Shown here: positions 1-6,887 of the stretch, in pieces | Position numbering within the stretch: the first letter of the stretch is position 1 | How the letters are laid out: every line of letters starts with the position of its first letter | Source: Candidatus Elarobacter sp. | Lineage (GTDB): Bacteria; Vulcanimicrobiota; Vulcanimicrobiia; Vulcanimicrobiales; Vulcanimicrobiaceae | Reading direction: 5' to 3' | DNA: 7,115 bases | Assembly (NCBI GenBank): GCA_030150085.1 | Contig: JASLGJ010000527.1 | Location: forward strand, 1 to 7,115 | The notes under the pieces: model-generated | Databases searched by the model: none | What the model was told of the DNA's origin: nothing | Seen by the model: only the letters and a program-made list of their open reading frames with translations | Position numbers and translations under genes: made by a program

Positions 1-110
1 TTGACGGCTTGCAGGTTGGGCAGCCACCGCCGCTTGGTCTTGTTCATTGCGTGCGAGACATTGTTCCCGGACATCGGGCCCTTGCCGCACACGTCGCATC
101 GCTTGGCCAT
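1..110 (-). CDS. rpmB: Ribosomal protein bL28, 5' part (3' end outside window)
   Basis: Structural protein of the large ribosomal subunit. The minus strand read from the ATG at 110-108 gives 36 complete codons before the window edge, beginning [20 protein letters not shown] and continuing with a [12 protein letters not shown] stretch, which is the typical L28 N-terminus (the NVSH and RRWxPNxQ blocks). Cys5 and Cys8 form a CxxC pair of the zinc-binding type of L28; the second pair would lie beyond the edge and cannot be seen. The gene is divergent to the fakA operon, the same arrangement known for rpmB and yloU-yloV in Bacillus. No Shine-Dalgarno sequence precedes the ATG; a possible promoter lies so close that the mRNA may be leaderless. 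The frame is too short and too near the edge for simple ORF calling, but the similarity is clear. Confidence 0.93.
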   Translation of the reverse strand, partial: MAKRCDVCGKGPMSGNNVSHAMNKTKRRWLPNLQAV

Positions 111-203
111 AACAGGGGGAGTGTACCAAATCCGACCCCTCGGCGACAAGGGCGTTCCCCGCAGGGCAGGGCGCTCGCGCTCCGGAACGCGTCGGACGCT
201 CAC
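111..203. other. Divergent intergenic region rpmB / fakA operon
   Basis: This 93-bp stretch is the only non-coding DNA in the window and must hold the control region for rpmB and presumably for the rightward operon. I could not find a convincing plus-strand promoter; TTGGCC at 103-108 has no good -10 partner. A small inverted repeat, GCGTC-G-GACGC, lies at 189-199, four bases before the fakA ATG. It could form a tiny hairpin or be a protein site, but repeats this short are expected by chance at such GC content. No FapR-like operator was recognised. Confidence 0.5.
113..149 (-). promoter_or_regulatory. Candidate sigma-70-type promoter of rpmB
   Basis: On the minus strand a TTGTCG hexamer (149-144, 4/6 match to TTGACA) is followed after 18 nt by TACACT (125-120, 4/6 match to TATAAT), preceded by TGG. 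Transcription would begin near 113-114, only 3-4 nt before the rpmB ATG at 110, which would give an essentially leaderless mRNA. This agrees with the lack of a ribosome binding site there. The match is modest and was found by eye in a 93-bp region, so it is a candidate only. Confidence 0.35.
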
Positions 204-1793
204 ATGGCTGTCACCACGCTGGACGGGCGGGCGTTCGAGAAGTTCGTCGCCGCCGGGACCTACTTCTTGCGGAAGTACCGGGGCGTCCTCAACGACCTCA
301 ACGTGTTTCCGGTCCCCGACGGGGACACGGGCTCGAACATGTTTCTGACCGCCAAGGCAGCCTTGCGCGAGGCCCGCGCCGTGCGCGACCAGCCCCTGGC
401 GGCGGTCGCCGCCGCTGCGGCCCACGGCTCGCTGCTGGGGGCGCGCGGCAACAGCGGGGTGATCCTCTCGCAGATGCTGCGCGGCTTCGCCCACAGCGTG
501 CGCCACCGCGAGACCATCGACACCTTCCAGCTCTCGCTGGCCATGCGGGAGGCGGTGGCCGCCGCCCGGGCCGCCCTGACCAAGCCGGTCGAGGGCACGA
601 TCCTCTCGGTCGCGACCGCGGCCGCCGACGAGGCCTACCGGCTGGCGGTGCGCGAGCCGGACTTCTACCGCCTGGCCGACGCCGTGCTGCGGGCCGCCAA
701 CGACGCCCTGGACCGCACCCCCGAGCAGCTCCCCGCCCTCAAGGAGGCCGGGGTGGTGGACTCGGGCGGGGCCGGGTTCTGCTACTTCCTCGAAGGCGTG
801 CTGCGCTTCATCCCCGAGCAGACCAAGCGCACGACCGCGTTTCCCCGCCGCCCGGTCCGCTCGAGCGTGTTCACCCGCCAGCAGGTCGTGGGCGAGAACC
901 GCTTCTGCACCGAGTTCGTGCTCGAGCAGGCCCAGGTCGAGGCCCACCCGCTGCGCGACGAGCTCGACCGGCACGGCGACTCGCTGCTGGTGATCGGGGC
1001 CGCTCCGACGATCAAGGTCCACATCCACACCGGCGAGCCCGAGGCCGTGCGGGGCATCGCGGCCCGGCACGGCAGCGTGACGCGCTGGAAAGTGGAGGAC
1101 ATGGCCCGCCAGCACACCCTGCTGGTGGTCGACAAGCCGGCCCGAGCCTTGGGAATCGCGGCGGTCGTGCCGGGGGCGGGCTTCGACCGCATCGCGCGCG
1201 AGCTGGGGGCCGAGGTGACGATCCCCGTCCCGCCCGGGGCCAACCCCTCGGTCGAGGACCTGCTGATCGGGGTCAACGCCTCGCTGGCCGACACCGTCTA
1301 CCTGCTGCCCAACGACCCCAACGTCGCGCTGGCCGCGCGCGAAGTCGGCGCGCTGAGCGCCAAGACGGTGATCGTCGTGCCGACCGCCGACCCGCTGGCC
1401 GGCCTGGCGGTGCTGCTCGCCCTGGGCGGGTCCGAGGAACCCGTCCCGCCCGCCGAGCTGGCCCCGGTCCTGGCCGGAGTGCGCAGCGCCTCGGTGTTCT
1501 TCGCCGGCAAGGACGCCAGCGTGGGCGGCGTGGCGGTGCAGAAGAACGCTCCCACCGCCGCCGTCGGCAAGCGGCTGCTGACCGCGCCGACGCTGGGCGA
1601 GGTGCTGGTCGCGGCCGCGAGCGCGCTCGGCGCGGCGGACGCCGAGCTGCTCACGCTCTACTACGGCGGGGCGCAGAAGGAACGCGACGCGCAAAAGCAC
1701 ATGGCGCAGTTGTGCGAGCGCTTCGCGGGTGTCGAGGTGGAGTACTACTACGGCGGCCAAGCCGGCATCGAGTACTGGGTCTCCGTTGAGTAG
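204..1793 (+). CDS. fakA: Fatty acid kinase FakA (DAK2 domain protein, YloV family)
   Basis: FakA transfers phosphate from ATP to a fatty acid held by a FakB (DegV) partner, giving acyl-phosphate for phospholipid synthesis. The product has 529 aa, close to the roughly 550 aa usual for the family. The N-terminal DAK2/DhaL-like kinase domain (about 1-200) shows the magnesium-binding DGDTGSNM motif with Asp39 and Asp41, and a GARGNSG loop near residue 85. The middle domain has Cys235 (FCTEF) and His273/His275 (VHIHT), matching the Cys and two His described as metal-site and functional residues in Staphylococcus FakA. The C-terminus ends in the characteristic YYGGQ...YWVSVE. The ATG at 204 was chosen because the upstream open frame would run across the oppositely oriented rpmB and the product then starts at the usual place; no good Shine-Dalgarno is visible. 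First gene of the rightward operon; the plsX start overlaps its stop. Confidence 0.93.
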   Translation: MAVTTLDGRAFEKFVAAGTYFLRKYRGVLNDLNVFPVPDGDTGSNMFLTAKAALREARAVRDQPLAAVAAAAAHGSLLGARGNSGVILSQMLRGFAHSVRHRETIDTFQLSLAMREAVAAARAALTKPVEGTILSVATAAADEAYRLAVREPDFYRLADAVLRAANDALDRTPEQLPALKEAGVVDSGGAGFCYFLEGVLRFIPEQTKRTTAFPRRPVRSSVFTRQQVVGENRFCTEFVLEQAQVEAHPLRDELDRHGDSLLVIGAAPTIKVHIHTGEPEAVRGIAARHGSVTRWKVEDMARQHTLLVVDKPARALGIAAVVPGAGFDRIARELGAEVTIPVPPGANPSVEDLLIGVNASLADTVYLLPNDPNVALAAREVGALSAKTVIVVPTADPLAGLAVLLALGGSEEPVPPAELAPVLAGVRSASVFFAGKDASVGGVAVQKNAPTAAVGKRLLTAPTLGEVLVAAASALGAADAELLTLYYGGAQKERDAQKHMAQLCERFAGVEVEYYYGGQAGIEYWVSVE

Positions 1794-2790
1794 CGGCGGG
1801 ACGGGGACGCTGCCGGTCGTCGCGGTGGACGCGATGGGCGGGGACGACGCGCCCGGCGCGGTGGTCGCGGGCGCGCTGCTGGCGCACCGCGACGGGCTGG
1901 CGCGGATCGTGCTGGTCGGCGACCAGGCCCGGATCGCGCCCCTGCTGGGCGGCGAGAGGGAGATCGCGGTCGTGCACGCCGCGGGCGAGGTCGCGATGGA
2001 CGCGCCCGCCGCGCAGGCGGTGCGCAACGCGGCCGGCACGTCGCTGGGCGAGGCGGTCGACCTGGTGCGCGCGGGCCGGGCCGAGGCCGTCGTCTCGGCC
2101 GGCAACAGCGGGGCCTTCCTGGGCATCGCGCTGATCCGCCTGCGCACCATCCCCGGCATCGCGCGCCCGGCGATCGGCGCGGTGCTGCCCGGGCGCCACG
2201 GCCCGGTGGTGCTCTGCGACGCGGGCGCGAACGTCGACTGCAAGCCGGAGTGGCTGTGCCAGTTCGGCATCATGGCCAGCGCGTACGCCAAGGCCGCGCT
2301 CGGGGTGCCCGACCCGCGGGTCGCGATCATCTCGGTCGGCGAGGAGCGCAGCAAGGGCAACGCGCAGACGATCGAAGCGGCCGCCCTGCTCGAGCGCGCG
2401 CCCCTGCGCTTCGTCGGCAACGTGGAGGGCAAAGACGTGTTCGTGAACGGGGCCGACGTGGTGGTCGCCGACGGGTTCGTCGGCAACGTCATCCTCAAGA
2501 CCGCCGAGGGCGCGGCGGTGTTCGTGCGCGACGCGCTGCGCGAGGCCTACGCCGGGGCGAGCCCGCTGGCGAAGGTCGGCGGGCTGCTCAGCCGCCCGGC
2601 GTTCGCCGCGCTGCGCGAGAAGACCGACTACGCCACTTACGGCGGCGCGCCGCTGCTGGGCGTGCGCGGCAACTGCGTCGTCGCCCACGGCCGCTCGGAC
2701 GCCAAGGCGATCCGCAACGCGATCAAGCAGGCCGCCGCGCTGGCCCGCGCGGACCTGGTCGGCGTGATCGGCGCCGCGGTGGCGCCGTGA
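1786..2790 (+). CDS. plsX: Phosphate acyltransferase PlsX
   Basis: PlsX converts acyl-ACP plus phosphate to acyl-phosphate, the donor used by PlsY to acylate glycerol-3-phosphate; it is a peripheral membrane enzyme. Family signatures are clear: [10 protein letters not shown] at residues 14-23, NSGAFLG from residue 107, [19 protein letters not shown] at 211-219 and DGFVGN from residue 229. The proposed TTG start at 1786 lies inside the last codons of fakA (TTGAGTAG, 8-nt overlap) and gives 334 aa, the normal PlsX size. The only in-frame ATG upstream (1729) is deep in fakA and adds 19 non-homologous residues, and internal candidates would cut into the VDAMGGD strand. Translation is probably coupled to fakA. 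Its place between fakA and a degV/fakB gene puts two routes to acyl-phosphate in one operon. Confidence 0.93.
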   Translation: MSSGGTGTLPVVAVDAMGGDDAPGAVVAGALLAHRDGLARIVLVGDQARIAPLLGGEREIAVVHAAGEVAMDAPAAQAVRNAAGTSLGEAVDLVRAGRAEAVVSAGNSGAFLGIALIRLRTIPGIARPAIGAVLPGRHGPVVLCDAGANVDCKPEWLCQFGIMASAYAKAALGVPDPRVAIISVGEERSKGNAQTIEAAALLERAPLRFVGNVEGKDVFVNGADVVVADGFVGNVILKTAEGAAVFVRDALREAYAGASPLAKVGGLLSRPAFAALREKTDYATYGGAPLLGVRGNCVVAHGRSDAKAIRNAIKQAAALARADLVGVIGAAVAP

Positions 2791-3656
2791 TGGCCGGTCC
2801 GAACGCCGAGGTCGCGATCGTCACCGACTCGACGTCGGATCTCGACCCGGCCGACGCGCGCGCGCGCGGGATCGCGGTCGTGCCGCTGTTCGTGAACTTC
2901 GGCGAGAGCAGCTACCGCGACCAGATCGACCTCTCGCGCGACGAGTTCTACCGCAAGCTGGCCAGCTTGAAAGTGCTGCCGACGACCGCCCAGCCGACCC
3001 CGGCCTCGTTCGAGGAGGCCTTCCGGCCGCACGCCGAGGCCGGCCGGCCCATCGTGTGCATCACGATCATGGGCAGCCTGTCGGGCACGGTCAACGCCGC
3101 GAGCACCGCCGCCAAGGCGTTCCCCGGCGCGGAGATCCACGTCGTCGACAGCGGCACCGTCGCGGGCGGCCTGGCGCTGCAGGCCCAGCATGCCAGCGAC
3201 CTCGCCCGGGCCGGCGCGGACGCGGCGGCGATCGTCGCCGCGCTGAAGCGCGACTACGAAACGTGCCGGGGCTTCGCGACCCTGCCCGACCTCTCGCACG
3301 CGGTGCGCACCGGGCGCGTGTCGCGCGCCCAAGCCTTCCTCGGCTCGGCGCTCAAGATCGTGCCGGTGCTGCGGATCGACTCCGGCGCGGTCAGCGAGCA
3401 AGCGCGCGTGCGGACCTTCGCGCGCGCGATCGACGCGATGGTCGAGGCCGCCGCGGGCGAGGCCAACAAGGCCGACGGGGCGCGCATCTGCGTCATGCAC
3501 GCGCACGCGCAGGAGAGCGCGCAGCGCGTCGGCAGCGGCCTGCGGGCCAAGCTCAGCACCGTCCCGACGATCTTCGAGGAGCTCGAAGCGGGCCCGGTGC
3601 TCGGGACGCACGCGGGTCAAGGCGCGGTCGGCGTGTTCGTCATCCCGGGCCCATGA
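2790..3656 (+). CDS. DegV family fatty acid-binding protein (FakB-type)
   Basis: DegV proteins bind a fatty acid in a buried pocket; as FakB they present its carboxylate to FakA for phosphorylation. The 288-aa product has the family length and motifs: VTDSTSDL at 11-18, TTAQPT at 65-70, the SLSGT loop at 96-100, VVDSGT, a RTGRVSRAQAFLGSALKIVPVL segment, and THAGQGAVG with His274 near the C-terminus. The Thr, Ser and His elements correspond in position to those that hold the fatty acid carboxylate in known FakB structures. The ATG at 2790 shares one base with the plsX stop (TGATG); a GTG just before it (2787) is an alternative giving one extra residue. The partnership with fakA is inferred from operon context. 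Several FakB paralogues with different chain preference often exist per genome, so ligand specificity cannot be read here. Confidence 0.9.
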   Translation: MAGPNAEVAIVTDSTSDLDPADARARGIAVVPLFVNFGESSYRDQIDLSRDEFYRKLASLKVLPTTAQPTPASFEEAFRPHAEAGRPIVCITIMGSLSGTVNAASTAAKAFPGAEIHVVDSGTVAGGLALQAQHASDLARAGADAAAIVAALKRDYETCRGFATLPDLSHAVRTGRVSRAQAFLGSALKIVPVLRIDSGAVSEQARVRTFARAIDAMVEAAAGEANKADGARICVMHAHAQESAQRVGSGLRAKLSTVPTIFEELEAGPVLGTHAGQGAVGVFVIPGP

Positions 3657-4840
3657 ACGTTGCGCCCGGCGCGGCCGCGGCGCCCGGCGCGAGCGCCGCG
3701 CACGGTGCGGGCACGCCGCGCGCGGGAGTCTACGTCCACCTGCCGTTCTGCCCGTACATCTGTCCGTACTGCGACTTCGCGAAGTGGGCCTGGGACGACG
3801 CGCGCGCGGCGCGCTATCTCGCCGCGCTGCGGGCCGAAATAGCGCACGCGCCAGCGGTACGGGCGCGCACGCTGTTCTTCGGCGGGGGCACGCCGACCGC
3901 GTACCCGCCCGAGGCGATCGCGGCGCTGATCGGCGAGGTGCGGGCGCGCTTCGCGCTGCCCGCGGACGCCGAGATCACGACCGAGGCCAACCCCGACCCG
4001 GCGCTGGCGGCGCGCATCCCCGGCCTGCGCGCGGCGGGGGTGAACCGGCTCTCGATCGGGGTGCAGTCGTTCGACCCGCGCGAGCTGCGGGTGCTGGGCC
4101 GACGGCACGCGCCCGCCGACGTGGCGAACGCCGTCCGCGCCGCGCGGGAGGCGGGCTTCGACGACCTCTCGCTCGACCTGATCTTCGGCGTCCCCGGCCA
4201 GAGCGAGGAGTCGTGGGCGGCCTCGCTCGACGCCGCGCTGGCGCTGGAGCCCGACCACCTGTCGTGCTACGGCCTGACGATCGAGGAGGGGACGCCCTAC
4301 GCGACCTGGTTCGCGCGCGACCCCGGCGCCTTCGCCGACGACTCGCTCGAGGCGCGCCTGTACGCGCTCGCGATCGCGCGCCTGCGCGCGGCCGGCTTCG
4401 AGCACTACGAGATCTCGAACTGGGCCAAACCCAACCGCCGTTCCCAGCACAACGCGCTCTACTGGGCCAATGAGCAGTATCTCGGGCTGGGCGTCGGCGC
4501 CGCCTCCTACCTGGGCGGCGTGCGCTCGACCCACACCCGCGACCTCGAGTCCTACGCCGCGGCCGCGCTGGCCGGCGCGCCCATCCCGGGCGAGAGCGAG
4601 CGGCTGGAAGGCGCGGCCCAGGCCGGCGAGGCGATCATGCTGGCGCTGCGGACCGCCGAAGGAGTCGACTTGGCCGCGTTCCGCGAACGGTACGGACTCG
4701 ATGTCCTCCAGCGCTACCGAGCCGAGATCGCCGAGTGGGCGGGCGGCGGGTTCCTCACCGTCGCGGACGGCCGCGTCCGCCTCACCGAGCGCGGCCGGTT
4801 CGTAGCGAACGATGTCTGTGCTGCGTTCCTCGCCGACTGA
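3653..4840 (+). CDS. hemW: Radical SAM haem chaperone HemW
   Basis: HemW is a HemN-like radical SAM protein that binds haem and delivers it to membrane targets; it is often misnamed oxygen-independent coproporphyrinogen III oxidase. The 395-aa product has the CxxxCxxC cluster motif at Cys33, Cys37 and Cys40 followed by DF (YVHLPFC...CDF), GGGTP at 77-81, [15 protein letters not shown], and a C-terminal HemW domain. HemN has a fourth Cys shortly after this motif; here it is Asp-Phe, as in HemW. The HNxxYW motif (HNALYW, 266-271), linked to haem binding in HemW, is intact. The start ATG overlaps the degV stop by four bases (ATGA) and is the only usable start before the cluster. Residues 4-24 are a low-complexity Ala/Gly/Pro leader, longer than usual for HemW. 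The downstream gene overlaps its last 29 nt. Confidence 0.92.
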   Translation: MNVAPGAAAAPGASAAHGAGTPRAGVYVHLPFCPYICPYCDFAKWAWDDARAARYLAALRAEIAHAPAVRARTLFFGGGTPTAYPPEAIAALIGEVRARFALPADAEITTEANPDPALAARIPGLRAAGVNRLSIGVQSFDPRELRVLGRRHAPADVANAVRAAREAGFDDLSLDLIFGVPGQSEESWAASLDAALALEPDHLSCYGLTIEEGTPYATWFARDPGAFADDSLEARLYALAIARLRAAGFEHYEISNWAKPNRRSQHNALYWANEQYLGLGVGAASYLGGVRSTHTRDLESYAAAALAGAPIPGESERLEGAAQAGEAIMLALRTAEGVDLAAFRERYGLDVLQRYRAEIAEWAGGGFLTVADGRVRLTERGRFVANDVCAAFLAD

Positions 4841-5930
4841 GCCCGGGCGCGGCGTCGCGGCCGCCGTCCTGCGGCTGATCTTCGCCGCGATCTTCGGCAC
4901 GACGGGCTTCCTGCTCGGGCGCGAGGCCTATCTGCACGCCTTCGCGCTGCACGTCTCCACCCAGGCCGGGCAGCTCGCGCTGCTGATCGGCACGCCGGTC
5001 GTCGGCGCGGTGCTCGGCGTGCTCGTCGTGCCCGCGGCGCAGCTGTTCTTCGAGACCGAGCTGCGCACGGTCGAGCGGGCCATCGACCGGCTCGCCCCGG
5101 GCGAGCTGGTGGGTGGGGCGATCGGCCTGGTCACCGGCTTGATCGTGGCCTTCCTGGTCAAGAGCGTGCTGTTCGAGTTCGTCGCCTTCGCCGGGCGCAC
5201 GGGCGGCTACATCGCGATCGCGCTGTACCTGGTGCTGAGCGTCTTCGCGGCCTTCCTGGGCGCGCGGGTGGGGGCCAAGCAGCGCGTCGCGCTGAGCCGG
5301 ATCGCCTCGCCGGGAGCGGCGGCGGCGGCGGTCGGGGGCGAGCCCAAGGTGCTCGACACCTCGGTCATCATCGACGGCCGGGTGCTCGACATCGTGCGCA
5401 GCGGCTTCATGGAGGGGCCGCTGCTGCTGCCGCGCTTCGTGCTGCGCGAGCTGCAGCTCATCGCCGACAGCGGCGACGCCATGAAGCGCGGGCGCGGGCG
5501 GCGCGGCCTGGAACTGCTGACCCGGCTGCAGGAGACGACCCCGATCGAGATCGTCGAGCGCGACTTCGACGACATCCGCGAGGTCGACGCCAAGCTGGTC
5601 CGGCTGGCCCAGGAGCGCGGCGCCAAGCTGGTCACCAACGACTACAACCTCAACCGGGTGGCCCACGTCGAGGGCGTGCCGGTGCTCAACGTCAACGAGC
5701 TGGCCAACGCGCTCAAGGCCGTGCTGCTGCCCGGCGAGGAGCTGCGGGTTCTGGTGATCCGCGAGGGCCGCGAGGCCCACCAGGGCGTCGGCTACCTCGA
5801 GGACGGGACCATGATCGTGGTCGAGAACGGGCGCCGCCTGATCGGCGAGACGGTGGACGTGGCGGTGACCAGCGCCCTGCAGACGAACGCAGGGCGGATG
5901 ATCTTCGCCCGTCCGAAAGTCCGCTCTTGA
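4812..5930 (+). CDS. Membrane-anchored PIN/TRAM domain protein, YacL family
   Basis: Probable membrane-bound RNase-like protein of unproven function. The 372-aa product has four hydrophobic segments at about 15-36, 54-80, 99-121 and 131-154, a short Ala-rich linker (about 166-177), a PIN domain (about 179-295) and a C-terminal TRAM domain (about 305-370). The PIN acidic residues are present: Asp182 (LDTSV), Asp188, Glu213, Asp259 and Asp277 (TNDYNL), so the nuclease site looks intact. TRAM domains bind RNA. Bacillus YacL has the same layout and sits directly before ispD-ispF, as here. The ATG at 4812 overlaps the hemW end by 29 nt; a GTG two codons later is possible. The product's stop overlaps the TTG start of ispD (TTGA). 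The target RNA cannot be predicted. Confidence 0.88.
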   Translation: MSVLRSSPTEPGRGVAAAVLRLIFAAIFGTTGFLLGREAYLHAFALHVSTQAGQLALLIGTPVVGAVLGVLVVPAAQLFFETELRTVERAIDRLAPGELVGGAIGLVTGLIVAFLVKSVLFEFVAFAGRTGGYIAIALYLVLSVFAAFLGARVGAKQRVALSRIASPGAAAAAVGGEPKVLDTSVIIDGRVLDIVRSGFMEGPLLLPRFVLRELQLIADSGDAMKRGRGRRGLELLTRLQETTPIEIVERDFDDIREVDAKLVRLAQERGAKLVTNDYNLNRVAHVEGVPVLNVNELANALKAVLLPGEELRVLVIREGREAHQGVGYLEDGTMIVVENGRRLIGETVDVAVTSALQTNAGRMIFARPKVRS

Positions 5931-6886
5931 TCTGGGGAGCCGTCGTCGCCGCCGCCGGGCGGGGGACCCGCTTCGGGCGGCCCAAGCAGCTCGTCGAGCT
6001 GGCCGGAAAACCGATGCTGGCCTGGTCGGTCGACGCCTTCGCCGCCATGCCCGAGATCGCCGAGCTGGTGGTGGTGACCGAGCCCGAGATGGTCGAGCGG
6101 GTCGAGGCGGTGGTCCACCCGCGCGTCACCCAGGCCACCCTGCGGGTCGTCGCGGGCGGTTCCGACCGCCAGGCCAGCGTGCGCAACGGGCTGGACGCGC
6201 TCTCGCCCGAGGTCGGCGCGGTGCTGGTCCACGACGGCGCGCGGCCGCTGGTGCTGACCTCCGACGTGCGGGCCGGGATGCGCCCGGTGCGCCCCGGCAC
6301 GGCCACCCTGCTGGCCACCCCGGTGATCGACACGGTCAAGGTCGCCGAGCCCGGCGGCAAGGTGACCCGCACCCTCGACCGGGCGACCCTGTGGGCCGCC
6401 CAGACGCCGCAGTTCGCGACCGCCAAGGACCTGCGCCGGGCCCACGCCGACGCCCAGCGCAACGGCCTGCCGCCCGCGACCGACGACGCCGCGCTGCTGG
6501 AACGGGCCGGGCTGGACGTGCTGATCGTCGAGGGCGCGGCGGAGAACTTCAAGGTCACCCTGCCGCACGATCTGGTCCGCGCCGAGGCCCTGCTGCAGGC
6601 GCGGGCCGAGCTGGGCGAGGACGGCGAGGAAGTGCTGCTGCTCGAGTGCTACGTCGACCCGCGCGCGGTCGACGACGTGCTGGCCGAGCTGGAGGCGCGC
6701 GATGCGCGGGTCGACGAGATCGAGCGCGACCTGCCCGGCGCGGTCGTCATCCGAGCCTACGCGACCAACCCCGCCCTGCGCGGCTTCGGCGCGCGCCTGC
6801 ACGCGCTGGCCGGCGAGGACGCGCTCTACACCGCGCACCTCTCGCACCTGGCCCCGCGCACGACCCCGCTCGACCGCCGCCACTGA
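5927..6886 (+). CDS. ispD: IspD cytidylyltransferase with C-terminal EF-G domain V-like extension
   Basis: IspD makes CDP-methylerythritol from methylerythritol 4-phosphate and CTP in the MEP isoprenoid pathway. The core (about 1-226) shows [16 protein letters not shown] (nucleotide loop, Arg15 and Lys20), VHDGARP at 101-107, [14 protein letters not shown] at 149-162, [11 protein letters not shown] and [17 protein letters not shown]. The Arg-Lys spacing in the loop is five residues rather than the usual seven. The product is 319 aa, against about 220-240 for ordinary IspD. Residues about 235-311 form an extra domain resembling the end of EF-G. The TTG start at 5927 overlaps the upstream stop (TTGA); it places the first strand ([10 protein letters not shown]) where IspD normally begins, and no other start precedes that strand. 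The next gene is ispF. The reading frame is continuous through the extension, with neither a stop nor a frameshift signature. Confidence 0.93.
   Translation: MIWGAVVAAAGRGTRFGRPKQLVELAGKPMLAWSVDAFAAMPEIAELVVVTEPEMVERVEAVVHPRVTQATLRVVAGGSDRQASVRNGLDALSPEVGAVLVHDGARPLVLTSDVRAGMRPVRPGTATLLATPVIDTVKVAEPGGKVTRTLDRATLWAAQTPQFATAKDLRRAHADAQRNGLPPATDDAALLERAGLDVLIVEGAAENFKVTLPHDLVRAEALLQARAELGEDGEEVLLLECYVDPRAVDDVLAELEARDARVDEIERDLPGAVVIRAYATNPALRGFGARLHALAGEDALYTAHLSHLAPRTTPLDRRH
6629..6859 (+). other. EF-G C-terminal (domain V)-like segment fused to IspD
   Basis: These codons are residues 235-311 of the IspD protein. They follow a short acidic linker (GEDGEE) and read as strand ([10 protein letters not shown]), helix ([18 protein letters not shown]), strand (GAVVIRAYA), helix ([11 protein letters not shown]) and strand ([12 protein letters not shown]). 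EF-G domain V has the same order: EVxVPEEY, GDVIGDLNARRGRIEGME, NAQVIRAxVPLAEMFGYATDLRSxTQG, and GxYTMxFxHYxxVP. The Asp-Val-Leu helix, the (V/I)IRAYA strand, the Gly-Phe/Tyr helix with ATDLRS/GARLHA, and the YTxxxSH strand align without large gaps. This is a by-eye comparison from memory, not a search. The fold would be ferredoxin-like. Its function here is unknown; oligomerisation, allostery or RNA/ribosome contact are possibilities. Confidence 0.7.
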
Positions 6887-6887
6887 C

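Noticed and set aside
189..199. Inverted repeat GCGTC-G-GACGC before fakA as an operator or terminator
   Set aside because: It is too short, has a one-base loop and no T-tract, and is likely by chance in GC-rich DNA.
9..203. 65-codon upstream in-frame extension of fakA
   Set aside because: It overlaps the divergent rpmB gene and the intergenic region, its sequence is not FakA-like, and the ATG at 204 gives the normal N-terminus.
1651..2688. Long minus-strand open frame opposite plsX (345 codons)
   Set aside because: It reads as Arg/Ala/Asp/His-rich low-complexity protein with no family motif and lies opposite a clear plsX. Long antisense frames are expected at such GC content.
3056..3652. 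Upstream in-frame extension of hemW through degV
   Set aside because: The extension is an Arg/Gly/Ala-rich shadow of degV; the ATG at 3653 overlapping the degV stop is the natural start.
3653..4840. Annotation as coproporphyrinogen III dehydrogenase (HemN)
   Set aside because: The CxxxCxxC motif is followed by Asp-Phe rather than the extra Cys of HemN, and the HNxxYW motif of HemW is present.
2637..4900. Two long minus-strand open frames opposite degV and hemW (2637-3620 and 3617-4900)
   Set aside because: Both have the compositional signature of antisense shadows (Arg, Gly, Ala, Val, Asp, His) and no recognisable domain, while the plus strand carries well-conserved proteins.
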